A DNA stretch of 64,000 nt from Rhodococcus sp. PAMC28707 (GCF_004795915.1 NZ_CP039253.1:4615501-4679500); one strand, 5' to 3'. Counted from the stretch's first letter, positions 1 through 8,143 are shown. Translations and numbers: made by a program. Notes: generated by a model not told the origin, from the sequence alone.

Positions 1-666
1 GGACGCGCAATCCGCATGGCGCAGGCGATCGGTGCCGACCTCGCGCACATGGATGCCGCTGAAGTCGCATTTTTCAGTGACCCACAAATGTTCATCCGTG
101 GAATATTGGTCAACGGACGAGGCCAGCGTTTCATCAACGAGGACACCTACCCGGGCCGTGTAGGTCAGGCTGTTCTGTTCGAAAACCTCAACGAGGCGTT
201 CCTCGTCATCGACGAGGCCTCGTACGAGGTCGCGATGACTACGCAGACTTCGACCCCGCAGCTTCGGCGCCGACCCACCTGGGTCGCTGAGACGGTGGAC
301 GAGCTGGAGTCCGACATGGGATTGCCCGCAGGCGCTCTGCAGTCGACAGTCGAGCTGTACAACCGTCATGCCGTCAACGGTGAGGATCCCTTGCTGGGTA
401 AGAAGACCGAATGGGTCAAGCCGATAGGCACTCCGATTGCTGCGATCGACCTGCGCGGCATGACGGGCGGGTTCACCCTGGGCGGACTGCGGACGACTAC
501 GGCCTCCGAGGTGCTCCACGTCTCCGGCGAACCGATCCCCGGCCTCTTCGCTGCAGGTCGCTGCACCGCAGGCGTCAGCGCGGGCGGCTACGCCAGCGGG
601 GCGTCACTCGGCGACGGCAGCTTCTTCGGCCGTCGTGCCGGCCAGAGCGCGGCAAACGGGGGCTGA
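1..666 (+). CDS. FAD-dependent dehydrogenase (3-ketosteroid dehydrogenase / fumarate reductase flavoprotein type), C-terminal part
   Basis: The reading frame is open from the first base, so about 221 C-terminal residues are visible and the N-terminal FAD-binding Rossmann part lies outside the window. The early stretch GRAIRMAQAIGADL and the late glycine-rich stretch GLFAAGRCTAGVSAGGYASG are typical of the fumarate reductase/KstD flavoprotein family, where the C-terminal glycines contact FAD. The protein probably oxidises or reduces an activated C-C bond in a steroid or other cyclic substrate; the substrate cannot be read from this part. The stop codon lies inside a hairpin shared with the convergent remnant downstream. 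Confidence 0.85.
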   Translation, partial: GRAIRMAQAIGADLAHMDAAEVAFFSDPQMFIRGILVNGRGQRFINEDTYPGRVGQAVLFENLNEAFLVIDEASYEVAMTTQTSTPQLRRRPTWVAETVDELESDMGLPAGALQSTVELYNRHAVNGEDPLLGKKTEWVKPIGTPIAAIDLRGMTGGFTLGGLRTTTASEVLHVSGEPIPGLFAAGRCTAGVSAGGYASGASLGDGSFFGRRAGQSAANGG

Positions 667-685
667 GGCACTTTGCTGCCTCAGC
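662..685. terminator. Short bidirectional terminator hairpin
   Basis: Perfect 9-bp arms GCTGAGGCA (662-670) and TGCCTCAGC (677-685) flank a 6-nt loop. The hairpin overlaps the stop codon of the + strand flavoprotein gene (664-666) and the terminal codon of the - strand remnant (681-683). There is no T tract, so it would act as an actinobacterial I-shaped terminator. Confidence 0.55.
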
Positions 686-1247
686 AACGAACTTTCGCGG
701 TCACGATCAGGTACTCCCAGTCCATTGCTGCCCCTTCGTAGAATTGGCCGGCCAGCTCGATCGGTGAGGCGTCCATAGCCGCGACTGCGGCATGGTCGTC
801 CGCGACCCGGTGGTACCTCGCGATCGTTGGTTCATAGTTCTTCTCGAAGTAGTGCGCGAAGTCCTCCGGCCGGGCGAACATGACGCCGACACAGGGCATC
901 ACAATGTCGAACTCGTTGCTCGCAGCGCGTTCGATCATCTGTATTCGACAAACGCGCGCCTGCGGGTGCAATCGAATAGTGATGTGAGCGGTCCCGAACG
1001 GCAGGGCATGTGCCCGGAGTTGGAGCTCCCATCAGAGGGAGGAGTCGAGGACGGTTGTGGTGTCGTCCAGCACCGCCGGCCACAGGCCCACCGAGTGATG
1101 GATCGATGAACCTTGCGACGGCCATGCGCTGTCGACTGCGCGGATGTGGGATGCATCCACGACCCGCACCGCGTATTTCCAACCGTCGGCCAGTACCGAC
1201 CAGACAGCGTCGGCGTCGGTTGTGTCCCAGATGTCATACCCGAGATG
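681..1247 (-). pseudogene. Decayed SRPBCC (polyketide cyclase-like) gene joined to a methyltransferase C-terminus
   Basis: One continuous - strand frame reads first as an SRPBCC protein (GYDIWDTTDADAVWSVLADG, then SSIHHSVGLWPAVLDDTTTVLDSSL). It is stopped by TGA at 1032-1034 and continues in the same frame as WELQLRAHALPFGTAHITIRL, the expected next SRPBCC strand. Near 905 it changes to a SAM-methyltransferase-like ending (EFDIVMPCVGVMFA, then FEKNYEPTIARYHRVADD and AMDWEYLIVTAK). The methyltransferase lacks its SAM-binding core and the SRPBCC part lacks its last helix and a convincing start codon. This looks like a deletion that fused two neighbouring genes, followed by a nonsense mutation. 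Family assignments are from recognition of typical sequences. Confidence 0.7.
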
Positions 1248-1363
1248 ATCAGCCGAACAGGGCTGTTTCGCCGATGGGTTCCCGGGAAAGATAGTCGTCT
1301 TGCTGGACGGGGTTTGCCTGCAGACAAGGCGGGGCACTCCCCAGTACCAATAGGGAGGTGCCG

Positions 1364-2050
1364 GTGACCGCTGCACGAGAGCGTTCGTTTCCATCCATCA
1401 GTGTCGACGACGGAGTTTATGCGCCGCAGGACGATTCGTTCTTGCTGTGCGCCGAGATTGCTACGCATACCGCAGTGGCGGGTGCCCGGGTGCTCGACTT
1501 GTGTACCGGGAGCGGAATTGCTGCGATCGAAGCTGCCAGTCGGGGCGCCCGGGAAGTTGTCGCGTATGACATCTCCAGCCGCGCAGTTGCCTGCGCACTG
1601 TCGAATGCCGATGCGAACGGCGTCAGCATCGACGCACGGGTGGGGACGCTTGTCGACGCGCAGCAAGACGCGCCGTTCGGTGTCATAGTCTCCAATCCGC
1701 CGTACGTACCCTCGCCTCGTGCTCCGGTCGGGATGGGTCTGCACCGTGCGTGGGACGCAGGAGACCGCGGCCGAGTGGTGTTGGATCTTCTGTGCAAGCA
1801 TGCGTTCGATCTTCTGGTGCCGGGGGGAGCAGTGATCATGGTGCAGTCCGAACTCTGTGGGGTCGAGGATTCCCTCGATCGGCTGAGGGATACCGGCCTC
1901 GATGCCGAGGTGATACGCCGTCGAACGATCGACTTCGGGCCAGTTCTTCGTGAGCGTGCACCGTGGATGGAAGCGGTCGGCTTGATCGAGGCGGGATGTC
2001 GAAGCGAAGAACTGATTGTCATCGAAGGTCGTCGCCCAGCCGATTCCTGA
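1364..2050 (+). CDS. HemK2/MTQ2-type class I SAM-dependent protein methyltransferase
   Basis: About 228 residues. The SAM-binding motif I is VLDLCTGSGIAAIEAA, an acidic motif II follows (VVAYDIS), and NPPYVPSP is the NPPY signature of enzymes that methylate amide or amino nitrogens such as the glutamine of release factors. The length fits the stand-alone HemK2 type without the N-terminal helical domain of PrmC. The substrate is not shown by the sequence. AGGGAGG at 1352-1358 sits five bases before GTG 1364, so that start is preferred to the GTG at 1358 that overlaps the ribosome site. The 5' end runs against the decayed SRPBCC gene on the other strand. Confidence 0.8.
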   Translation: MTAARERSFPSISVDDGVYAPQDDSFLLCAEIATHTAVAGARVLDLCTGSGIAAIEAASRGAREVVAYDISSRAVACALSNADANGVSIDARVGTLVDAQQDAPFGVIVSNPPYVPSPRAPVGMGLHRAWDAGDRGRVVLDLLCKHAFDLLVPGGAVIMVQSELCGVEDSLDRLRDTGLDAEVIRRRTIDFGPVLRERAPWMEAVGLIEAGCRSEELIVIEGRRPADS

Positions 2051-2060
2051 TCCGACATCA

Positions 2061-2086
2061 GGTTGCTTCACCACTATTTGGGGTAG
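2061..2086 (+). promoter_or_regulatory. SigF/SigB-like promoter before small gene 2097
   Basis: GTTG (2062-2065), 15 bases, then GGGTAG (2081-2086) resembles the actinobacterial general-stress promoter GTTT-N14-16-GGGTAT. Transcription would begin about 2093, only a few bases before ATG 2097, giving a nearly leaderless message. Assigned by motif only. Confidence 0.4.
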
Positions 2087-2096
2087 TGGGTGCTAC

Positions 2097-2240
2097 ATGA
2101 CAAAAAGCGACAACATCGAATCCGAGTCCACCGCGCCTAAAGGCGGTCGCCCCGGGCCGACGGACGAAGGCAAGAATGGCGGAATGGCTACTCGGGAGGT
2201 AGCTCCCGAAGTCGCCGAGGACAAGGGCCAGGACAGCTGA
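2097..2240 (+). CDS. Small hydrophilic protein, unknown function
   Basis: A 47-residue protein rich in Glu, Asp, Lys, Gly and Pro (starts MTKSDNIESESTAPKGG, ends APEVAEDKGQDS) with no hydrophobic segment, so probably cytoplasmic and largely disordered. I do not recognise a family. The start is ATG 2097, placed a few bases after a stress-type promoter motif; there is no clear ribosome site, which would fit a leaderless transcript. Such short charged proteins are common in stress regulons of this group, but that is only context. Confidence 0.45.
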   Translation: MTKSDNIESESTAPKGGRPGPTDEGKNGGMATREVAPEVAEDKGQDS

Positions 2241-2283
2241 CCACAGAGACGCCGGCGATTGCTGCAGAATCAGGTCTGCGTGT

Positions 2284-2308
2284 GTTTCGCACTGACGTCC
2301 TCGGGTAT
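2284..2308 (+). promoter_or_regulatory. SigF/SigB-like promoter upstream of the alcohol dehydrogenase region
   Basis: GTTT (2284-2287), a 15-base spacer and GGGTAT (2303-2308) fit the mycobacterial SigF/SigB consensus very well. It would start RNA near 2315, reading into the small ORF at 2376 and then the dehydrogenase at 2547. Confidence 0.5.
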
Positions 2309-2375
2309 CAGAGACAGTGGCACTGAAGCAGATTGGCGCCTCGGAGTATACGAGCAGCCATGGTCTGGAGTACGA

Positions 2376-2489
2376 ATGCCAAACGACGAAGCTACCGAAT
2401 CCGTGATCTGGGTCGATCCGAGCCCACTGGACAGCTGGTGGGATCGAGTGATGAGTCAGAGCCCCGTCGCTCCGGCCGGCGGAAACTGA
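2376..2489 (+). CDS. Possible small protein (37 aa)
   Basis: Starts MPNDEATESVIWVDPSP and ends QSPVAPAGGN, with three Trp and no membrane segment. GGAG at 2367-2370 is five bases before ATG, a good ribosome site, and a SigF-like promoter lies 70 bases upstream. It occupies most of an otherwise empty 305-bp gap before the dehydrogenase. I know no family for it. The evidence is the ribosome site and the promoter, so it could also be non-coding leader. Confidence 0.35.
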   Translation: MPNDEATESVIWVDPSPLDSWWDRVMSQSPVAPAGGN

Positions 2490-2546
2490 TAGTCGGTTTG
2501 GCCGCTCGAAGGCCGACTTTTGCATGAAAAGCGAAGGAGTAGTCCC

Positions 2547-3728
2547 ATGAAGGCAGTTACCTGGCACGGTAAGCGTGATGTTCGCGTCGACTCGGTTCCC
2601 GACCCCATCATCGAGAAGCCCACGGACGCCGTTATCGAGGTCACCTCGACGAACATCTGCGGCTCTGACCTGCACTTGTACGAAGTGCTGGGCGCTTTCA
2701 TGAACCCAGGGGACATCTTGGGTCACGAGCCGATGGGCATTGTTCGTGAAGTCGGTAAGGAGGTTACCAACTTGGCTGTCGGTGACCGAGTAGTGATTCC
2801 TTTCCAGATCTCGTGCGGTAGCTGTTTCATGTGTGATCGCTCGTTGTACACACAATGCGAGACCACCCAGGTGCGCGAGCAGGGAATGGGTGCGGCACTG
2901 TTCGGTTTTTCCGAGCTGTACGGCAGTGTCCCAGGAGGACAGGCCGAGTATCTGCGCGTTCCTCAGGCACAGTTCACCCACATCAAAGTTCCATCTGTAG
3001 CACCCGATTCGCGGTACGTATACCTGTCGGACGTGCTTCCGACGGCGTGGCAGTCCGTTGTGTACGCCGACATCCCGCCGGGCGGTTCGGTGACGGTCCT
3101 CGGTCTCGGCCCCATCGGAGACATGGCTGCCCGCATCGCAACCCACCTCGGCTTCGACGTCATTGCGGTCGATCGAGTCCCCGAGCGGCTTGCCCGTGCG
3201 CAAGCCCGCGGAATTCGGACCGTCGATCTCGCCCAGCATGCGGGGGAACTCGGCGACGTGATTCGAGATCTCACCGACGGGCGCGGCACCGACTCGGTGA
3301 TCGACGCTGTCGGGATGGAAGCACATGGTTCACCTGTGGCGAAGGCTGCGCAGCAGCTCACCGGTCTGCTGCCGGACTTTCTCGGTAAGCCGATGATGCA
3401 AAAGGCCGGAGTCGACAGACTCGATGCGGTGTACTCCGCCATTGACATCGTCCGTCGTGGGGGCACCATCTCACTGATCGGTGTCTATGGCGGGGTTGCC
3501 GATCCGCTTCCACTGCTCACCATGTTCGACAAGCAAATTCAGCTGCGCATGGGCCAGGCAAACGTGAAGCGGTGGGTGGACGACATCATGCCCCTGCTCG
3601 GTGACGACGATCCATTGGGTGTCGATTCGTTCGCAACCCATACCCTGCCTCTCGAGCAGGCCCCGCACGCGTACGAGATATTCCAGAAGAAGCAGGACGG
3701 CGCGGTCAAGGTAATTTTGAAGCCCTGA
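2547..3728 (+). CDS. Zinc-dependent alcohol dehydrogenase (formaldehyde dehydrogenase-like MDR family)
   Basis: 393 residues of the medium-chain dehydrogenase family. Catalytic-zinc ligands appear in NICGSDLHLYE and GHEPMG. The four-Cys structural zinc loop is CGSCFMCDRSLYTQC. The NAD(P)-binding turn VLGLGPIGDMAARIA is in the middle, followed by the acidic residue of IAVDRVPER. The tail GAVKVILKP is typical of the glutathione-independent formaldehyde dehydrogenase-like subgroup. It would oxidise alcohols or reduce aldehydes; the true substrate is unknown. ATG 2547 follows GAAGGAG. The SigF-like promoter upstream suggests stress induction. It converges on the TetR gene. Confidence 0.88.
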   Translation: MKAVTWHGKRDVRVDSVPDPIIEKPTDAVIEVTSTNICGSDLHLYEVLGAFMNPGDILGHEPMGIVREVGKEVTNLAVGDRVVIPFQISCGSCFMCDRSLYTQCETTQVREQGMGAALFGFSELYGSVPGGQAEYLRVPQAQFTHIKVPSVAPDSRYVYLSDVLPTAWQSVVYADIPPGGSVTVLGLGPIGDMAARIATHLGFDVIAVDRVPERLARAQARGIRTVDLAQHAGELGDVIRDLTDGRGTDSVIDAVGMEAHGSPVAKAAQQLTGLLPDFLGKPMMQKAGVDRLDAVYSAIDIVRRGGTISLIGVYGGVADPLPLLTMFDKQIQLRMGQANVKRWVDDIMPLLGDDDPLGVDSFATHTLPLEQAPHAYEIFQKKQDGAVKVILKP

Positions 3729-3758
3729 GTGGCTATGGTGGCGAGGGGGTTTCGTTGG

Positions 3759-4367
3759 TCAGACTCCAGACCGCGAAGAATCGTCGGGTGACAGCGTGTT
3801 CGCGTCCAAAAGAGACTCCAACAACCGGACTGTCAGTTGCACGACCTCGTTTTCGTCTGCACCCGCTAGCTCGTCGAGGGTTCCGGCTGCGCGTCCCAAC
3901 GCGATTCCTGCCAGCACCGCCACTGCCATCTGGGCTCTCAGTCGTGGGGAGTCGAGACCTGCCTCCTCCATCCGATCTTGTATTCCCGCAGTGAGTTTGG
4001 CGTCGATCCGAGCTGTCGCTGCGATTTGAACCGCCGCATCGTCGTGCGCGCGAACGACCGCCTGCAGCACAGGGCTCGGACCCACCTGGTGAACACGCCG
4101 AATCGTTGCCTCGATCCGAGCGGGATCGAGCATGTCCGACAGGTGCGGATTTTCGTTTTCCGTCGGCAGGGTTTGGATATACAAGGCCGCCTTGCTCCCG
4201 AAGTAGCGGGCGATCAAGGCAGGATCAGCGCCCGCCTTCTCGCCGATTTCTCGGATCGTCGTTCGCTCATATCCACGTGCGCCGAACAGCTCTGTTGCAG
4301 CTTCGAGAAGATCCTGCTTGGTGCGGTCGGAGTCACGAACGCGGGCTACCGGGCGTGTCTCGGTCAT
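3759..4367 (-). CDS. TetR/AcrR-family transcriptional regulator
   Basis: 202 residues. An N-terminal helix-turn-helix of the TetR type is visible at about residues 15-60 (DLLEAATELFGARGYERTTI, REIGEKAGADPALIARYFGSK), followed by a helical ligand domain with a QxxxxVLAGIALGRAAGT region near the C-terminus. Its start codon overlaps the stop of the upstream MFS gene (ATGA), so transporter and regulator are one operon. It probably represses that operon; a candidate operator lies in front of the MFS gene. The ligand is unknown but likely a transporter substrate. Confidence 0.87.
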   Translation of the reverse strand: MTETRPVARVRDSDRTKQDLLEAATELFGARGYERTTIREIGEKAGADPALIARYFGSKAALYIQTLPTENENPHLSDMLDPARIEATIRRVHQVGPSPVLQAVVRAHDDAAVQIAATARIDAKLTAGIQDRMEEAGLDSPRLRAQMAVAVLAGIALGRAAGTLDELAGADENEVVQLTVRLLESLLDANTLSPDDSSRSGV

Positions 4368-5875
4368 CGTGAATCCTCACTCTGTCCTCTGCGGCTGGCG
4401 ATGTCGTAGGCAAAGCTGCCGGTGGCAGCCGACTCGATGCTCTCGTCGACCAACCTGGCGGGCAGTCTTTCGGCGCGGCTGCCTCGATAGGACAGTGCAA
4501 AAGCCAAAATTGCCGTGCCCGTCCACAGGCCGATACCGACGATGGCGGTCGCTGTGTAGCCGGCGCTGTCCGGGAACGTCTGCCCGGGGGCCGTATATAT
4601 CGCGAGCACGGTGGCGCTCAAAGCGCTGCCCACCGCGCCACCGACCGTGCGTGCAACTTGATTGACTCCTAGAGCGCTCCCTGTTTCGTGCGGTGGGACC
4701 GCGCTGACGATGAATGCCGGCATCGCGGCGAAGGTGAACCCGATCCCGAGGCCGGCTACCCCCATGAGTACGAATACGACCCATAGTTCATCTCGACCGA
4801 ACAGGAACAGCGTGAGCGCGCCGGCGAAGGCCATCGCACCGATCGGCATGATCATCGATTTGCTGATCCACCGCTCGGCCAGCGGAAGGAGTCTGTTCGC
4901 GAACACACTCGTCAACGAGAAGGGCACGAGTACGAGACCAGCCACCATCGCCGACCGACCGAGTCCGTATCCGGTGTCGGACGGAGTTTGCACGAAGCGG
5001 ATGACGGCCGATGACAGAACAAACATCCCGATACCGGCGAAAAGTCCGGTTACATCAGCAGTCAGGACTGCGGGTTTGGACAACAGCCGCAATTCCACGA
5101 GTGGGAACCGAGTCCGCAGCTCGTGGAAAGTCCAGCCGACGACGACTGCGAGGCCTACCGCCGCACATCCGATCGTCTGGAAGGAAGTCCAACCCCAGTA
5201 GCTGCCGGAGGTGAGTGCAATCAGCAACAGAGTGAGGCCGATTCCGAGGAGTACTGCCCCGACAATATCGAGCGGCTTGTGCGGTACGTGCCGACTGGAA
5301 GGAACCGATGTGATGCCACCGACCAACACGGCCAGCGATGCCGCAGATGCGACAACGAAGCAGGCGTGGTAGCCCCAGAAATGCGCAATTACCCCAGTCA
5401 AGGGGTAGCCGAGACCGATGCCCGCAACCGCGGTGACCGACAATGCCGCAACGGTGCGTTTGGCCTCGACCGGTGTCAGGTGATCGCGCGCTACCGCCAT
5501 CGCGAGCGGCGCGAGCCCCAGCCCGACTCCTTGGAGGCCACGCCCGATGAGCAGGAGTGCGAGGTTGCTGGGGATCGCGGCCAGGACACAACCGATGAAG
5601 ACTACGGACAGCGCTCCGATGATCACGGGTCGTCGGTGGGGACCGTCTCCGAGGCGGCCGAGGACCGGAACGGTAACGGCTCCTACCAGCATCGTTATCG
5701 TCAGCGTCCACTGGGCACTTGTGAACGAGACCGAGTATGCGTCGGCAACGGTTGGGATCAACGGGGCGCCGACGCTGCTGACGATCGCGACGACGGTACA
5801 AATTGCGGCTAGGACTGGTACGAACCCGCGAGGGGTCGCGAGCCGCTCCTCCGGTTTGTCATCAATCGATGTCAT
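4364..5875 (-). CDS. MFS drug-efflux transporter
   Basis: 503 residues with a membrane protein profile; the length fits the 14-helix DHA2 drug:H+ antiporter group. The loop GRLGDGPHRRPVI is MFS motif A between helices 2 and 3, and LLIGRGLQGVGLGLAPLAMA is a motif B-like stretch in helix 4. It probably exports a hydrophobic compound across the cytoplasmic membrane using the proton gradient. It is the first gene of an operon with the TetR regulator (ATGA overlap), the usual arrangement for a substrate-inducible efflux pump. Upstream it is divergent from the Nramp gene. The exported compound cannot be told. Confidence 0.85.
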   Translation of the reverse strand: MTSIDDKPEERLATPRGFVPVLAAICTVVAIVSSVGAPLIPTVADAYSVSFTSAQWTLTITMLVGAVTVPVLGRLGDGPHRRPVIIGALSVVFIGCVLAAIPSNLALLLIGRGLQGVGLGLAPLAMAVARDHLTPVEAKRTVAALSVTAVAGIGLGYPLTGVIAHFWGYHACFVVASAASLAVLVGGITSVPSSRHVPHKPLDIVGAVLLGIGLTLLLIALTSGSYWGWTSFQTIGCAAVGLAVVVGWTFHELRTRFPLVELRLLSKPAVLTADVTGLFAGIGMFVLSSAVIRFVQTPSDTGYGLGRSAMVAGLVLVPFSLTSVFANRLLPLAERWISKSMIMPIGAMAFAGALTLFLFGRDELWVVFVLMGVAGLGIGFTFAAMPAFIVSAVPPHETGSALGVNQVARTVGGAVGSALSATVLAIYTAPGQTFPDSAGYTATAIVGIGLWTGTAILAFALSYRGSRAERLPARLVDESIESAATGSFAYDIASRRGQSEDSR

Positions 5876-5888
5876 CGCTTGATGTTAT

Positions 5889-5907
5889 ACCGAGTTCGGC
5901 GCTCGGT
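5889..5907. promoter_or_regulatory. Candidate TetR operator before the MFS gene
   Basis: ACCGAG (5889-5894) and CTCGGT (5902-5907) form a perfect 6-bp inverted repeat with a 7-base spacer, 14 bases upstream of the MFS start codon. Position and symmetry fit an autoregulatory TetR site. This is inferred from sequence only. Confidence 0.45.
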
Positions 5908-5965
5908 CCGGACCCGAGTCGTATGTAGGTCGCCCTCGAACAAGGCAAAGGATCGGGTCGATCGA

Positions 5966-5987
5966 ATAGTTCGGGTGACCGAACTAT
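5966..5987. promoter_or_regulatory. Perfect 22-bp palindromic operator upstream of the Nramp gene
   Basis: ATAGTTCGG (5966-5974), four bases GTGA, and CCGAACTAT (5979-5987) are exact inverted repeats. The centre lies about 50 bases before the preferred Nramp start. It is the most symmetric element in the divergent MFS/Nramp gap and does not resemble the IdeR box. A manganese- or iron-responsive regulator, or the TetR protein, could bind here. Confidence 0.55.
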
Positions 5988-6025
5988 ATTGTCAGCAATA
6001 TGAAAAAAGCGGCGATCGGACTGGT

Positions 6026-7276
6026 GTGATAAGTCAGTCGCCCGCACCACGCCAGCCCGTGCGGTTGCCGTCACGGTTCAGAGCGGCCAGCATCTTGCTC
6101 GGTCCCGCTTTCGTTGCGGCGATCGCCTATGTCGATCCGGGGAATGTCGCCTCGAACGTCAGTGCGGGCGCGCAGTTCGGCTATCTACTGGTGTGGGTGA
6201 TCGTGGCGGCGAATGTGATGGCCGGACTCGTGCAATTCCTGTCCGCGAAGCTCGGCATCGTCACCGGCATGACGCTTCCCGAGGTCGTCCGCTCGAAATC
6301 GAGTAGATCTGTGCGACTTGCATATTGGTCTCAAGCGGAGATCGTCGCCATGGCGACCGACCTCGCCGAGGTCGTCGGTGGTGCGATTGCACTGTATCTA
6401 TTGTTCGACCTGCCACTTCTTGCCGGCGGCCTGATCACCGGGCTGGTGTCGATGATGTTGTTGTTGGTGCAGGATCGGCGTGGACAACGGCCGTTCGAGT
6501 TCGTGATCCTCGGGTTGCTTGCGGTCATTGCCATCGGCTTCCTCGCCAGCGTGTTCGTCGAACCCCCGTCGTTTTCGCAGGCCGCTGCGGGACTTGTCCC
6601 ACGATTCGACGGTGTAGAAAGCGTGTTGCTCGCAGCAGCGATGCTGGGCGCAACGATCATGCCGCACGCGGTCTACCTCCACTCCGGACTCGCACGTGAT
6701 CGCCACGGCAATCCCGAACCAGGACCGGTACGTCGGCGGCTGTTGCGGATCACCCGAGTAGACGTCGGATTGGCAATGCTGTTGGCCGGAGCCGTCAACA
6801 TGTCGATGCTGCTCTTGGCGGCAACAACTCTCGGCGGACGCGATGGTGTCGACTCGATCGAGGGTGCCCACGCGGCGGTAGCGGAGACATTGGGTCCAGT
6901 GGTCGCGCTGCTGTTCGCGGTAGGGCTCCTTGCGTCGGGGCTCGCGTCGACTTCGGTGGGGGCGTATGCGGGCGCGATGATCATGGACGGCCTACTGCGC
7001 AAACGGATTCCGATTGTGCTGCGGCGAGTGGTGACGCTGGTGCCTGCACTCCTCATTCTTGCTGCTGGGATCGATCCCAGCCGCGCACTCGTCGTCTCCC
7101 AGGTCGTGTTGTCTTTCGGCATCCCGTTCGCATTGATCCCATTGGTGCGGTTCACTTCCGATCGAGTATTGATGGGACAGGATGTCAATCACCGGATCAC
7201 GGCCTGTGCGGCGTGGCTCATCGCAGCCATCATCGTTGTTTTGAATGTGGCCCTGATCTATCTGACCGTGACATGA
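6026..7276 (+). CDS. mntH: Nramp-family divalent metal (Mn2+/Fe2+) transporter
   Basis: About 416 residues with around eleven hydrophobic segments. The metal-binding signature of helix 1, YVDPGNVASN, and of helix 6, TIMPHAVYLHS, are both intact, as required for proton-coupled Mn2+/Fe2+ uptake. The frame is open back to 5879, but those residues are not family-like; GTG 6026 (MISQSPAPRQPV) is closer to the usual N-terminus and leaves the 22-bp palindrome in the promoter. Start choice is uncertain because the ribosome site is weak. The gene is single and divergent from the MFS gene. Confidence 0.88.
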   Translation: MISQSPAPRQPVRLPSRFRAASILLGPAFVAAIAYVDPGNVASNVSAGAQFGYLLVWVIVAANVMAGLVQFLSAKLGIVTGMTLPEVVRSKSSRSVRLAYWSQAEIVAMATDLAEVVGGAIALYLLFDLPLLAGGLITGLVSMMLLLVQDRRGQRPFEFVILGLLAVIAIGFLASVFVEPPSFSQAAAGLVPRFDGVESVLLAAAMLGATIMPHAVYLHSGLARDRHGNPEPGPVRRRLLRITRVDVGLAMLLAGAVNMSMLLLAATTLGGRDGVDSIEGAHAAVAETLGPVVALLFAVGLLASGLASTSVGAYAGAMIMDGLLRKRIPIVLRRVVTLVPALLILAAGIDPSRALVVSQVVLSFGIPFALIPLVRFTSDRVLMGQDVNHRITACAAWLIAAIIVVLNVALIYLTVT

Positions 7277-7284
7277 GATTGTGT

Positions 7285-7308
7285 GTTCGAGGCACGAATT
7301 GCGGGTAG
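7285..7308 (+). promoter_or_regulatory. SigF/SigB-like promoter before the YrhK gene
   Basis: GTTC (7285-7288), 14 bases and GGGTAG (7303-7308) resemble the general-stress promoter consensus. The predicted start of RNA near 7316 is 30 bases before ATG 7346. Confidence 0.4.
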
Positions 7309-7345
7309 TTACCTATGCATCACACTCGAACAGCGGGAGCCTCGA

Positions 7346-7621
7346 ATGAGCGAACTGACCTTTACCATCGGGCACGAGGAACTGGTGATTCGTCAGCGTT
7401 GGGAGGTCGTCAGTATCGTCAACGACATCCTGGTTGCGGTCTGGTTCATCATCGGCAGTGTCTTGTTTTTCGGCGAGACGACTGCAGTCGCGGGCACATG
7501 GTTGTTCTTGATCGGCAGTGTCGAGCTCTTGATTCGCCCGATGATCAGGCTCGCTCGACGCATCCACATTCAACGGGTCAGGCAGGGGACTGGGGTCTCG
7601 GACTCCAGTGACGACTACTGA
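7346..7621 (+). CDS. YrhK-like small membrane protein
   Basis: 91 residues. The first part, FTIGHEELVIRQRWEVVSIVND, leads into two hydrophobic segments (about residues 25-45 and 52-68), followed by a basic cytoplasmic-type stretch RLARRIHIQRVRQ. This matches the YrhK family, whose biochemical role is not known. ATG 7346 follows a GGGAG-like sequence and gives the family's normal N-terminus; the frame extends upstream without similarity. A SigF-like promoter in front suggests general stress expression. Confidence 0.72.
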   Translation: MSELTFTIGHEELVIRQRWEVVSIVNDILVAVWFIIGSVLFFGETTAVAGTWLFLIGSVELLIRPMIRLARRIHIQRVRQGTGVSDSSDDY

Positions 7622-7696
7622 CATCGCCCGGGGCTCGAGCGAGGGCCAGCCGCCGAAGTCAGCTTTCCGGCAGTTCCGAAATCCAAGGAGAAAACA

Positions 7697-8026
7697 GTGA
7701 TCTTCATCGTCGTACAGTTCGAGACGAAGCCCGAGTGGACCGAGCGTTGGCCCGGGCACGTAGCCGAGTTCACCGCGAATACCCGCGCCGAGGCGGGCAA
7801 TTTATGGTTCGAATGGTCTCGCAGCCTCGAAGATCCATCTGTCTACGTATTGCTCGAGGCCTTCCGCGATGACGAAGCCGGTGGTGCACACGTCAACAGT
7901 GATCACTTCAAGAAGGCGATGGAAGAACTCCCGCAAGCTCTTGCGTCGACGCCCAAGATCGTCAGCCAGACCGTGGATGCATCCGGCTGGGGCGAGATGG
8001 GCGAAATGTCGGTCGAAGCTCAGTAG
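7697..8026 (+). CDS. Antibiotic biosynthesis monooxygenase (ABM/YgiN-like) protein
   Basis: 109 residues of the dimeric ferredoxin-like ABM fold: an N-terminal strand MIFIVVQFETKP, the NLWFEWSRSLEDP strand, the FLLEAF-like YVLLEAFRDDEAGGAH and SDHFKKAMEELP helix. The His in GGAHVNSDHF is the position usually conserved in YgiN-type quinol monooxygenases. It may oxidise quinol-like compounds or detoxify them; substrate unknown. CCAAGGAG lies before GTG/ATG 7697. It stands alone between the YrhK gene and the SulP promoter. Confidence 0.8.
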   Translation: MIFIVVQFETKPEWTERWPGHVAEFTANTRAEAGNLWFEWSRSLEDPSVYVLLEAFRDDEAGGAHVNSDHFKKAMEELPQALASTPKIVSQTVDASGWGEMGEMSVEAQ

Positions 8027-8143
8027 TCGCATGGGCGGTTGAGCTCCAAGGTGGACTCGACCCCGAAAGGGCATTCGGCTATGAAGCCTGGAATTCTCTG
8101 ATTGCCCTTTTGCGTGAGATGAGTCATGGAATAGCGTTCCCAA

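Noticed and set aside
2058-3326. 422-codon - strand frame opposite the alcohol dehydrogenase
   Set aside because: Shadow of a well-supported + strand gene; no motif or ribosome site.
5879-6025. 49-residue N-terminal extension of the Nramp protein
   Set aside because: It runs through the 22-bp palindrome and is Arg-rich, unlike Nramp N-termini.
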